Positions 26,901-41,880 of a DNA stretch of 64,000 nt are shown one piece after another. Location of the stretch: the NCBI RefSeq assembly GCF_020382885.2, contig NC_058497.1, positions 18,282,330 through 18,346,329 of the forward strand, written 5' to 3'. The stretch is from Scatophagus argus. Its lineage: Eukaryota; Chordata; Actinopteri; Scatophagidae. Both the position numbers and the translations under genes were made by a program. Under the pieces are notes generated by a model. That model was given only the letters and a program-made list of their open reading frames with translations. It did no database searches and was not told where the DNA came from. Within the stretch, counting starts at the first letter, position 1. Every line of letters begins with the position of its first letter.

Positions 26901-28321
26901 TACAAGGCCATGCTGAGGGTACTGATGAAACTCCCATTGTTGTCCTTCAAAGCAATGGAGGAGGATGACCTACGAGGAAGAAAGGAAGGTGATCACACTT
27001 GTCACGCCACTGAAATGTTAGAAGTGTTCATGTATCTCTTAAACCACATATTCTGACTTACACGTCCACCTGGGTGTTGTTTATGAGATACTCCAAAGGA
27101 TAAGCACATGAATAGTAATACTTGAGCTCTGCGTTGTAGGTGATCGTTCCAATGGTGGGGTCAAAGGATCTGACCACACCGCTGACGTTGACCGACTGAA
27201 TGTTCGAGAAGTCGGAGAATATTCCCGTCCCTGGCGCACTCGTGGTCTGAGGAATTATTTAACAGAAACATGATTATTTAAGGAATTGTTAAAAATAAAT
27301 GCCAGCCAACGTCTCTGACGCAGCAGGCAGCAGTGATGAAATTGCAAAGAGAAAGAGGAACGACTTCTCCTCAGAAAAGAAGACGGGTAGGATTGCGTGT
27401 GTCTGTGTTACATTAAGTCAAGAGCAGACTGACTCACTGCATGCATGTCTGGCTGAAATTCTTTTATTTCTACCATTAGAGCTCTCTTTTTCACTTCGTC
27501 TTACCTGACCCAAAGTACAACACTCAGATACCTTTTTCAGTTTCCTAAAACTGCTCTAACTCACCTTAGCTAAAAGTTAACAAGTCCAAAGTTCACCATC
27601 CCTCATGACTTCAAATCAGTGCACCTCGCTGATGCAATACTTACCAAGAAGGTACTCCCACAGGCGTTTCCTTCTCTGATGGGGAAGCTGAATCTCACCA
27701 CAGGAGGTGCCACAGACGTGTCCAGCGTCCCCTGGCAGTCCATATTGTCCCTGATGCGGTTTAGGATCAGTAAACTCTGGTTGTACCCAGTGTAGATAAC
27801 CGGGCAGATCTGAATTGCCAGGTCAATGGCCGATGTGCCGCAAACCACAGCAATATCAGTGTATTCTGAAGGTGATAAGATGATTTTGCTATTGAACGAT
27901 GCTGATGCGATTTTCAATCACCATCTAAGAGAATCATGCTAATCCAAACTACTGTCCAGCAGACACAATCAGAAGAGTTGTGTAAAAATTAGGGAAAAAT
28001 ATCAGAAAATCTATTTATTTTAATTTTTGTTTCCTTTCTAAAAATACAAAGTAATTGCACAAGAAGAACAACCAGAGCAATTTACACTGTTTGTCTGTTT
28101 ATTAAATGTCTGAAGTAAACTAAAGTCAATATGGCATCCCTAAAGGTCTAGAGCTGAACTACAATCAATATGACCACTTCAATCCAAAACAAAAATGTGA
28201 GCTGGAAGGTCAGGGGCATCTCACCTGGTCGCCTGGCGTACGCTCCGCAGTCAGATAAGCTGAGGGCCTCTCGGCCCGCAATACACAGGGAGGTCAGGAT
28301 GAGGAAGCTGAAAAAAGCCAT
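23907..28321 (-). CDS. ZPLD1-like ZP-domain membrane protein (tandem paralogue)
   Basis: Ten coding exons (minus, 5' to 3'): 28225-28321, 27645-27865, 27062-27246, 26897-26969, 26681-26778, 25922-26002, 25425-25593, 25229-25331, 24218-24238, 23907-24043. All junctions are GT-AG and in phase, giving 394 residues (human ZPLD1 is about 415). The start is the only ATG ahead of a clear signal peptide (MAFFSFLILTSLCIAG). Residues about 35-305 form a zona pellucida domain, with 12 cysteines matching those of the neighbouring zpld1. A furin-type site, RKRR then S, lies at 312-316; a transmembrane helix spans about 362-386, with a short basic tail YRKLKRLS. By family knowledge such proteins are cleaved at the furin site and polymerise into extracellular matrix; ZPLD1 (cupulin) is a main protein of the inner-ear cupula. 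A matching role for this copy is inference. Exon lengths 221, 73, 98 and 81 are identical to zpld1, so it arose by tandem duplication. Confidence 0.9.
24218..24238 (-). CDS. 21-nt microexon of the ZPLD1-like gene
   Basis: Read on the minus strand, a strong acceptor (tract of T then CCCCAG) precedes 21 bases, followed by the donor GTAAGT. The exon is phase 1 at both ends and encodes PIHSKEE within the stalk between the furin site and the membrane helix. The equivalent exon in zpld1 (31,241-31,270) is 30 nt, also phase 1-1, and encodes DETPVNNSQLG. Skipping it would keep the frame. Confidence 0.8.
24722..24962. repeat. Inverted pair of MITE pieces in an intron
   Basis: The 20-base sequence at 24,722-24,741 (containing ctaaatatgaagctac) is exactly reverse-complemented at 24,943-24,962, about 200 bases away. 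Both arms carry wording of the 'gcttagc' MITE family (gctagcttagcttagca follows the first arm). They lie in the ZPLD1-like intron between the microexon and the furin-site exon, so the transcript could fold back on itself here. Confidence 0.75.
26390..26585. repeat. 'acttgagtaaatgtact' dispersed repeat
   Basis: The phrases 'gtactggtactttacag' and 'tacttgagtaaatgtactc' are typical of a high-copy teleost non-autonomous DNA element, probably hAT-type. It lies in an intron of the ZPLD1-like gene. Related pieces occur near 39,960-40,270, 60,800-61,180, 61,630 and 62,060. Confidence 0.55.
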
Positions 28322-28377
28322 CTCACTGCTCTGCCCTCTGTGAAAAAGCTGAGGCAAACATACAGATGTTAAACTTC

Positions 28378-28401
28378 TAATAATAATAATAATAATAATA
28401 A
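28378..28401. repeat. (TAA)n microsatellite
   Basis: A run of TAA/ATA triplets just upstream of the ZPLD1-like start, seen directly. Confidence 0.85.
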
Positions 28402-30332
28402 ATCCAGCACAATTTCTGTCCAGTCCAGTGGAGCGATTTTACCAAAACAGGTCCAAATTGATATACTTAATCCAGAGATGTCAGTCAAGGAAACTTTGCA
28501 TCTTAGCCTGGATCTTACCTCCTCCGTCTCTTTGCTGGTTTAGGACAAGAGAGCTGTTGGCTGTTTTATATATGATGAACATATCCGTTGTGTGGTCACA
28601 ACACAGCTGTAGGATTGGATGGAAACAGGGTCAATGCCACTTTGGTGGGGCTGTCTCAGTTTGCGTAAACAATTCATTTTTTGTGGTTGAGGCACTGTGG
28701 TCCTCTCCTGGAGGCAAATGATGAAACCCAACACAGTCCCCTTCAAAGTTACATGTTTAAACAATGTCCATAAGGCTTTGTGATGCTTTTTGTGCGGGAT
28801 GTCTTTGCCCACTAATATGAAACTTAATAAAGTAAGAGTGTGTGTGGTTTCTATTCACCACAGGATCTCATATAATAGAGCAAAGAGGACCTGTTGTCTT
28901 CTGAGGTGTTTGGTGGTTTAATGTCATGCCAGTTTCTCAAATTAAGGGTCATGCACCTGCGTGACTCTTAATTTGACAAAGTGGCACAAAAGAACATTTA
29001 TATGGTGGCTTTTGGTGCTCGTAATTTTGGTGACAATCTGTTATCAGCAAAAATGTTAGTCAGGCTGACAGTGTGAGTGGCATTTGTCATTTTTAAACCT
29101 TGCAAATTTCTTATATTTGAAGTGTAAGTGACACAACATGTACATGAGGATATTTGTGAGTCAAAGAAGGAATTCTTAAGCATTTGGAGCATCATTTAAA
29201 ATTAGGTTAACATTGTGTTTTAACCAAAAGAAAATTACTGAAGGACAGTTGGAAACTTGATCTTGTCAGCTGAGCCACCTGGGAAGAGAAAGCTCTGATT
29301 GGGGTCAAGTTGGAGAATGGGCGTCTCCGTTAATCTTTTGTCAAACGTATGAAACAAGGCTACGCGGGACACCTTTATTATTGTCATGACGTGTGCACCT
29401 AAACATGCAAAGAGTCCTTCTGTCCTCATGTCCGCACACATTGTCTGATATATATAAATATATATCCCTCAGGTCCATTTTCTGTGGTCTCACCTGAACT
29501 TGGCTTCAACATTCAAAGCCGAATCCCAGCCTCATTTCCATTTTGGGAGAGAGGTTTAATCAATTATCGCTGATAGTAAACTGAGAGGGTGGAGGATAAC
29601 GTTTATTCCTCTCATTTCAGTTATCTGTGGTCATTGTGCACGCTGAATACATCACAAAATGGCTGTTGAAATGAGGGATTAGAGTGATAAAGAATGGTGA
29701 ATGCAGCAGAGCCGTGTGGGTCACAGAAACAGCCTCGGAGTCAGACATGTGAGACGCAGCTGCTGCCAACAGACGTTTATATAGGTCATCGGAAAAGAAA
29801 ATCAATACGGCAAAAATTGAAAGATTAATTCTGGCAGTCATCAAATGAGCTCTGGCAGCGCCTGGTATTTTGTTCATTTTCCTGGCGATTGAACACCCCT
29901 GAGGCCATGACATTTGGAAAACTTCCATAGATATGTGCCAATATTAAAAAGTAAACTTCACTGATCGTAGTTAGATGAATCATGGAGAAAATGGCATGAA
30001 ACCTTCTTTTTCTCCTGAAACCAGCCATATTGGCAGTTTGGGTTTACGTACATTGAAAAGACTGGCCAATGGGGAATTTCTGATTCTGTCTATTCGTTGT
30101 TTTAATCTAATCCTGGTTTTGATATGTGAGCTTGGCAGGTGAGTCTCGACCTTGCAAAGGTCAACAGCTGACAAAATCTCAACTGAAGATCTACCTTCAC
30201 TTGCTAGTTCCCAAGTTTCGGACATATGGCCTGGTCCTCAAACCTTCAAAGATCCCGAGCAAGTGATTAAGTGGACCTCAAGATCAAACTGTTGTTTTCA
30301 ACTGATTTCAAGACTTATTTTAAGGAACAGAT
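28402..30332. other. Spacer between the two ZP genes
   Basis: I see no coding exon here. The stretch should hold the promoter of the downstream ZPLD1-like gene (5' side near 28,330-28,700). No convincing TATA box or other element can be named from the sequence. The open frames present have no recognisable similarity. Confidence 0.5.
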
Positions 30333-30500
30333 CAACACGAGAAAGCATCCCCTTTTTGCTTTCTTGGCAAGAGTCAGTAAAACATAAAACTTAGCTTACT
30401 TTCTTCCATGGTTGGTTTTGCTTAGCATAAAGACTGGAAACCGCTAACCCGACTATCTTCTAAAGCTCAGTAACTAATATGTTATAACCCCCATAAAATG
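30333..30500. repeat. MITE fragment, 'gcttagc' family
   Basis: The phrases 'gctttcttggcaagagt', 'gcttagcataaagactgg' and 'ctaaagctcagtaacta' mark an internal fragment of the same family as 20,075-20,546. The ends are missing. Confidence 0.6.
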
Positions 30501-30552
30501 ACAACTTCTTGAGAAAGGGAAAGCTACACAATCATATTACTGATGCAAGTGT

Positions 30553-30558
30553 TTTATT
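30553..30558 (-). terminator. Candidate zpld1 polyadenylation signal
   Basis: TTTATT on the plus strand is AATAAA on the minus strand, about 270 bases past the zpld1 stop codon. The hexamer is common in AT-rich DNA, so this is only a plausible site. Confidence 0.4.
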
Positions 30559-30826
30559 ATAAGTATTTTAAGTTCTAAAGATGAAAGATTTTCAGTTTGC
30601 ACTGGAGTTATGAGCGTAAAGCTTCTGAAAACACTGTAAGTGATGGAGCAATAGATTACAAAGAATAACAAGAATGAGGTATTGAAGGTAATAAATACAC
30701 AAGCCTTAATACAGTACAATATACACATTTAATAACATGTGTACAAAGGAAAGCGTGCATGCGCATGTACATTATCGTTCTGCACATAGTACCAAGTTGT
30801 CATTATATGCAGATGTTTAGGCCTAT

Positions 30827-35429
<4,603 letters not shown>

Positions 35430-36719
35430 TTCAGCGTTCGAGAGAGGTTTGCCTGCTGTCATCTTCACAAGGTCAACATTGCATTAACCGCATTCCTCAG
35501 GTACCTGTTAAAAAACAGCACTTATCTCAAAATTAGATGTTCAAAAACAATGTTTGCCTCCCTCTCCTCAACCGCTGCGCGCTCTGACCTCTATCAAAGC
35601 AGTACAACCTTCTTTGCCCAGGTCCCCTAATCCTTCTTATCCTGCTCCCTCTGCCCCCCTTTTTACTTCAGATGCTCATGTGGGCCCAAAACCTCTATTA
35701 CCCAACCCTGTTTAAACTGAGGTCACCCCTCTTTCCAGCCCATTTCATCCCACTCCTCTCTCAGCTTCTGTTTTTTCACAACCCGTTCACCTGTTTCCTG
35801 CCTTTCGAGACTAATTGGTTGGGACCCCTCTCCCCCCCTGGCATGTAGTTTTTGGTGGCATCAAGGACCTAAGCTAAACACAATGTCAGCTTTACGTGTA
35901 TCTATTGTGCATGCACAGATGAGAAAGATAGCAGGGCTCATTATCCAAACACTTTCACAAAAAAAAAAGCCAGCTGCAGTGCAGAACATGGGAAACTCTG
36001 TCAGGTCTGAATGGTCCGGACTAATCTTTTCACGGCGCCCAGAAACCTGAGCGTACTTGGATGGTTCCCACTCGTCTCTCCTCGGTCTGATCTCTGTCTG
36101 TCAGCTCGCACAAACGGTGGGCCTCAGCGAGGAGGGGGGGGCGCATCCCGGGAATTAAGCTGTCATCGGCTGCTGCTACGGCCCACATTGAGATGAACAT
36201 AAAAGTCAACTCACGGTCTGATGCAGGGCTGTGTGTGGGTAATTGTGATGCGTAAGGCGTCACTTAGAGTAAAGGCATTCAGTGATGTGCACGGCGTTGC
36301 AGAGGGTAGAAGTGGAATCTTGAATCTGTTTTACACTTTGTTACTCTGCATCACTCACCTTCGGCTTAACTGCAGCCAGTGTAACAAAGCAAAATTAATA
36401 TGTTGAACTTTTATCAGAAGTAAGAACTACTTCCTCTTCTGTAGAGTTCAAGGTCTTTGACTGCTCTTCACAATTCTATAGAGGTGCACAGAGTGGTGTT
36501 GAAGCCTTGTAGGATCCTTTTTCCCCTTTGAATAAATAAAACCTGTGAAAAATACCAAGACCGACAGTCTGTCTCCCACTACTTTCCATTTTCTCTCTTC
36601 TGACACACAGGCCAAGACCACTGGTTTGAAGACAAAAATCTTTAAAACAACTCACAAATACGGAGTTTCATTTTGAAAAAATGCTCGGTGGCCTCCTTAA
36701 AAAGTAGGACACTGAAGTT

Positions 36720-36996
36720 ATAAGCAAATATTACTGAAACAGGAGTAAAGAGTGGGTTCAGGTGAGTATTTAAAGCAACATTTGTGAGATTTACTAAACT
36801 ACATTGCTCATGTGAAGAATATGTCACCCAGAACAACATTTGGGTGTTTGTAGGTATTTGGACAAACAATGAAGCTCTATGTGGCACAGAGGACTGAGGT
36901 GTATCTTTTGGCTTTGGCTACACAGTTAATACTTGGCAGTTCATTATTGGTTTTGGTCTTTTTATGGGTTTTGATAAGGAAGACAGAGAATAGCGC
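36720..36996. repeat. Dispersed repeat fragment
   Basis: The end of this stretch resembles 32,940-32,990 ('ggttttggtctttttatgg' and following). The earlier part, with 'gagtatttaaagc', also resembles the same family. The class is unknown to me. Confidence 0.4.
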
Positions 36997-37772
36997 CAGC
37001 CTTATGCTTTAAAATGTCATTTTCTGAGTGAAACCTCGATTTGCAACGCTACAAAAGAATAAAAGATTAAAACCAAAGAACCAAGAAGAAACCGCTGAAA
37101 ACTAATCCAATTTCTGACTCATCTGATTGACGTGTGAATCAATAAAAGCCTGGTTTGTAGCTGTTTGATTGGCAATACAACCAACAGCTTATTTTCTTTA
37201 TCTTTCTTTCTTTTTTTTAATTTTTCTTTCCCTTAAAGTCTTTCCTTCAACTGAAAGGCAGAACCATGTGCAGCAAATGGCTTTCCTGCCTGTTTTCATT
37301 GGGTGCACTCATGCATGTGCAGTCTCTCACTTTATGATCACAAGGTCCATTTATTAGCATTTCTGGATCTTTCAGTTGTATCAGACAATCTTCCTCAGTA
37401 GATGGAGTTTGGCCAGTTGTCATGGAGTTGTGTAGTCACTCCAAGTTTCTCTTTTCTCGGCTTGGCTGGTGTCATCGTGTATTTCTCAGAGAAGTGTGAA
37501 AGAACAGATGCTGCATTAGACATGTCTGCAGGCCCAAGCCTGGATTAACAACTGGACATTGTGGGCATCTCCCAAGCTACCTGAATGACAGTTATTGTGT
37601 AGTAATTTGTTTAGTTACAGATACTCAGGTAATACAAATTGGTAAAAATGCAACAGGGTCCTGCATTTTATTTTTTATTTATTTTATTTTATTTATTTTT
37701 TAGCTTTTTTTGGTTTTGGAGGTTCTGCGCAAAACAGGTTGTTCATTTCTTCAGCTCCTTTTTCCCCCGAGA

Positions 37773-37797
37773 CCCCCCCCCCCCCCCCCCCCCCCCC
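37773..37797. repeat. 25-base poly-C run
   Basis: An uninterrupted run of 25 C residues preceded by T-rich low-complexity sequence. Runs of G:C this long are rare and hard to sequence, so the exact length may be uncertain. Confidence 0.85.
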
Positions 37798-39949
37798 AGC
37801 GTATGGATCCGGCCCTACAAGCCTGTTTGTATCATTTTAAAACTTAAAAGAAATTCTGTAACTTTTGCGATATGTTTTTTTTTTTTATCTGTTTACATTT
37901 AATAAGTAAAACCAATATGAGGAACTGTTCTCTTGTGCATGAGTGCATAGGAATATTATATGATTGTGTGTTTGTTCCCTTCCCACCCACGACACTGCCA
38001 CCCTCAGCTAACATATCTCCTGTGCGTCACTTGGTTCAGACTCATCCTGCTCTGTGGCCTCACGTGTCAGACTCAGATCCAGAAGCAACACAAGCACCTA
38101 CAACCCCTGAGAAACTCAGCTGGCTGCTGGTGTTTGTTATTCACTGCAGCTCGCCCGCCCCTGATGAGGTAGGGCTGAAATCAAATATGAAATGCTTAAA
38201 AGCACACAAGTGCCCTTCAGGGCAAACAGGATCAGATGGCCATATGGCCACACATGAAATGTATACATATAGAGCACCATCCTGCTTATTTTACAACTCC
38301 CACCCAGTAAATGACCTGTTTAGTCTATGTATAGTTATGTGCTCTACTTTCATTCTTCAGTCACTTTCTTTAAGACATAAGTTGAGGTCTGTGAGAAAAC
38401 ACGTGCCCATAAACCAAAACCAACGCCCAGTGCCTTGCGTATCGTGTTGATTTTATTCATCGCAATTTTCATCACGCATGTTACTTTTGCTTTAAAACCA
38501 CAGCAAGAGGCATTAAAAGCTCCCTCATTTCACCTTAAGTGGGACCACATTTACATGTTATGTTGCAGGAAACCCTTCTTTATCATACAAGGTACTTCAG
38601 AGAGTCACAACTCTCCTGAGCTTTGTAAACGTTTCCCGCATGTCGTTACGCTCTGAGACTTTTAATGGCTCAGGACCAACCGCCACACTTAGATCTGCCT
38701 GATAGAGTCGTTTCTATCTGATCAACCTGAAAAATCCAGACCCAACAAACAGACACCTAAATCACACAATCTGGGCTGCATCGCAAAACCCATGAGAGTG
38801 CAGCTGTAATCTGACGCGCCGGTTTTTACACAGGCAGGAAAGTGAAGCCCTCATCAAAGGCAGTGCTGCGATTTGATCCCCCAGTGAGTAATGTTTCCAA
38901 AAGCCAGAAACAATTTTTCGATTTTGCTTTATTCTTTCTTTAGTTATTTATTTATCTATTAGCCTCAACAGGAGGGTAATTGTACATTGTACTTGATATT
39001 TGTATGATATGCATCACTTTAATCTGAACTATAAATTGTAGCGCAGATGAAAGTGACACATACACATTTAAAAGGTGGAAATATCACAATAAAGTGTAAT
39101 GATGCACTAGCTTCTTTTCAAAGAGAGAAATTTTTGGTCGAGGCCTCTTTTTGGTGTGCATCTTTTATCGGTCTGGAAACCCACAAAAATTCCCAGAAGA
39201 GAGGAGAAAACAACAGGCTTGACTTATTGTTTATGTATGAAAACCAACCCTGCATTAAGAGAACAACACGTGAGAAGCACTGCTTTTCTTTTGACATGAC
39301 CTTGACAAAAGGTATCACTCAGAGGAAATCTGTAGCTGTGTTTCTCTCATGTTATTCATACCTCCACACCTGGTATCCAACAGTAGACCCAGAATAATTA
39401 CAACAAATTTTTCATTAGTACAGATTATCACTACTGTTTAAGAGTCAGAAAAATCTATAAATATAATTTCTTAGAGCTAATAGACAAATTATCTAAAAAT
39501 ATATTGAATAAGATAGTAAACAGGGAGTAAATATTTGGTTTAAATTCAGAAAATGAAGCCTAAAATTTAATCTGTAATGAAAGATCAAAGGAAAAGCTGG
39601 ATGAGTTTGTGTTTTTAGATGCTTTGACTGAATTATTTACAGTAAACTGTCACACATATGTCACTGTGATAATTCTGTACTTGAACTCAGTCTCAATAAA
39701 ACATAAAACATCAAGTATGTAAGGCTGAGCTGATGCAGAATCCATAAGTGGGTGATTTGGTGGACTTTGTGTTTGGTGTCACTGTGCTGCCCCCGTGTGT
39801 TCGTTGTGTTGCACTACAGCAAAATTCTGTTCAGAAGTGGGCTTTGAAATGGGGTCTGATTTGTGTCATTTAGCAGCCCTTGACATGAATACAATAATCT
39901 AATATAAATGATTCAGAAATGGGACAATCAGCATCGTGAGTGCTTTTAC

Positions 39950-40330
39950 TTTTTCTACTTTGGTTATGTTTTGGAGTCTGATACTTTTGGACTTTTACTT
40001 GAGTAAAATTTTGAATGCAGGGCTTGATGATATGTATACGCAAGAAAAAAAACACCTGTATGTAAACCATAAAATATATCTTTTATGATTTGTACATACA
40101 GTGGATGTTACAGGATGTCTGATTTAACTGTGGAAATTGAATGTTGTCTTGCGTTATCCTGTGCCCAGAAGAAGCTGTGTTTTTACTGAGCTCTTACACT
40201 CAAGTAAAGGTAGTAATACCACAGTGTAGTGATAATCAAGTAAAAGTCCTTCATTCAAAACTTTATAGTACAAAAATATAAGCGTCAAAACATGCTTAAT
40301 CAAAGTAGCCTTCCAAAACTAAAAGTGTCC
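39950..40330. repeat. 'acttgagtaaa' dispersed repeat
   Basis: The phrases 'cttttacttgagtaaaat', 'cactcaagtaaaggtag' and 'tcaagtaaaagtccttcatt' belong to the same high-copy family as 26,390-26,585, in facing orientations. Non-coding. Confidence 0.5.
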
Positions 40331-40635
40331 ATCATGCCATATTTCAGAATAATTTATGAAATATTACTTTTTAATTATTAATTTTTTATGTGTAAGCATC
40401 ACTAACGTTTAAGCTGGGTAATTTAATAATAATAATAATAATGCAGCATATTTTAGAAACTGATATACTTCTGGTATTAATTAAAGTTATCAAGTTAATG
40501 TGATGGAGCTTCAGAAATGCAGTAAAGTAACCTATCAAGCAGGGCGGTCACAACATTTAAGAATTTCACTACACAGTTATCATGGCCAAATCAATTCACA
40601 GCAAAGCTATTGCCACTATATCGATAGAAAACCTG

Positions 40636-40663
40636 AAAAACAAACAAACAAACAAACAAAAAA
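40636..40663. repeat. (AAAC)n microsatellite
   Basis: Repeated caaa units, seen directly. Confidence 0.85.
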
Positions 40664-41029
40664 CTATTAGTCAAATTCAACCTTAACTTTGTTTATGGAG
40701 TGTTTGGTCTTTTTTTTATTATTAAATGCATTGTGTACACTATCAAGCACGAGTTCTTAGTGAATAAACAGCTTCTATAAGGAAACGTTAAATTTCTGGT
40801 TTATTTAAAAGTCAACTTATCCTTGATGAAAACTGATGAAGAAGTCGTAACGTCTGATGACACAAAACGTGACTTTTGGGCCTTACTTATTTTGAAAAAC
40901 ACACCTTCCCACAAGTTTTTTAATTACTGTTTAATTACAGTGTTTTAAAAAGCTACAAAAGTAAACTAAGGTCAGCGTAAATCCCCTGCTGAAAGAGTTA
41001 AGGCATTAAAAAGTCTTTGTGGTTTCATC

Positions 41030-41880
41030 CTTCACCCCGTCAGGCCTGTGGCAGCCTGCTCCCGTGTCCACTCCTCAATCAATACGGGCTTCAACATCTC
41101 ATCCAGGCCACGGGCCCCCACCCTCCAGGCCCCCAGCTGGACTGCGGTCAGTTGGCGTAGGCCTGCACCACAGCGGTGCTTATGGGAACTCGGTGGCGTA
41201 AGATCTGATCCGGGGTCTGCAGGGCGGTGTGTTGAGCACAGAGTCGATTCGAGCCGAGCAGAGCAGAGCAGAGCAGGCCCGCCATTTCCCCTCCTCGGTG
41301 GTCTTTTTTTCCATTTCATAGCGTTTTAAAGCCGAGCAGCGGCGGCAGCGGCAGGAGGCGGAGGCGGAGGAGGAGCAGCAGCAGGAGGAGCAGGAGCGGC
41401 GGCGGCGGCGGTGGAGGAGGAGGCAGGCAGCCAGGCAGGCAGGCAGGCAGGCAGGAGGAGAGACACAGGGATCCGGTGTGCCACATCGGGATGAGAGCGA
41501 GCCAGAGACCCGGGCTGGATGAGTCAGCGAGTGGATTCTCAATCTCGGCATCCGTGAGATCTGGATGAATTTGGACGGAGCTGAGCGGCGCCACAAGAAA
41601 GAAACAAACGAACATTCATTTGAGTTGTTATTGTCGGATCTCTTTATTCCGCCCTCCCCTGGTCCTGCTCTGCCATAGCCTAGTTTTGATTTTTATTTCC
41701 ACCAAGGTGGGGGAAAATAACGGGGGGGTCCGGGCAAGGTTGCGGACGAAGTGGAGGTTTTCTATTTATTTATTTATTTTTACCTTTTTTCCCATAGAAA
41801 GCTCGTATCCGAAGACAAACACGGGCGAAGCTTGAATTTTTAAGTCTGTGTTTGCTTCCGTTGCGGTTGAGGGAGCGAAG
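41030..41880 (+). promoter_or_regulatory. picalm: GC-rich picalm promoter and 5' leader
   Basis: GC and CpG content rises sharply compared with the flanks from about 41,040 to 41,600, then the sequence runs into the picalm start at 41,881. It is consistent with a CpG-island promoter without a TATA box. It contains gagca repeats (near 41,255), ggc/gga triplet tracts (about 41,335-41,420) and a (CAGG)n run at 41,422-41,455. The transcription start cannot be placed from sequence alone. The open frames seen here on both strands are by-products of the repeats. Confidence 0.65.
41422..41455. repeat. (CAGG)n tandem repeat in the 5' leader
   Basis: About eight imperfect caggc units in a row within the GC-rich leader, preceded by ggc/gga triplets. 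Likely length-variable. Confidence 0.8.

Larger units (their letters stand above)
35469..41029. other. Intergenic region between zpld1 and picalm
   Basis: This 5.5-kb stretch separates two divergently transcribed genes and should contain the zpld1 promoter and distal picalm control elements. It holds repeat pieces (36,720-36,996 and 39,950-40,330), low-complexity TTTTA and a long C run, and no supported exon. The 192-codon frame at 37,872-38,450 and the 116-codon frame at 39,047-39,397 have no recognisable domain or composition of a protein. Confidence 0.6.

Noticed and set aside
37872..38450. 192-codon open frame, the longest single frame in the window
   Set aside because: It starts in a poly-T run, shows no domain, signal peptide or known similarity, and lies in repeat-rich intergenic DNA. 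One frame of this length in 64 kb on six frames is not surprising.
39047..39397. 116-codon open frame between zpld1 and picalm
   Set aside because: No recognisable motif, and a near-equal frame exists on the opposite strand; likely chance.
41180..41615. Leucine-, proline- and serine/cysteine-rich frames of 99-138 codons on the minus strand
   Set aside because: They are translations of the ggc/gga and CAGG repeats in the picalm leader, opposite to the gene.
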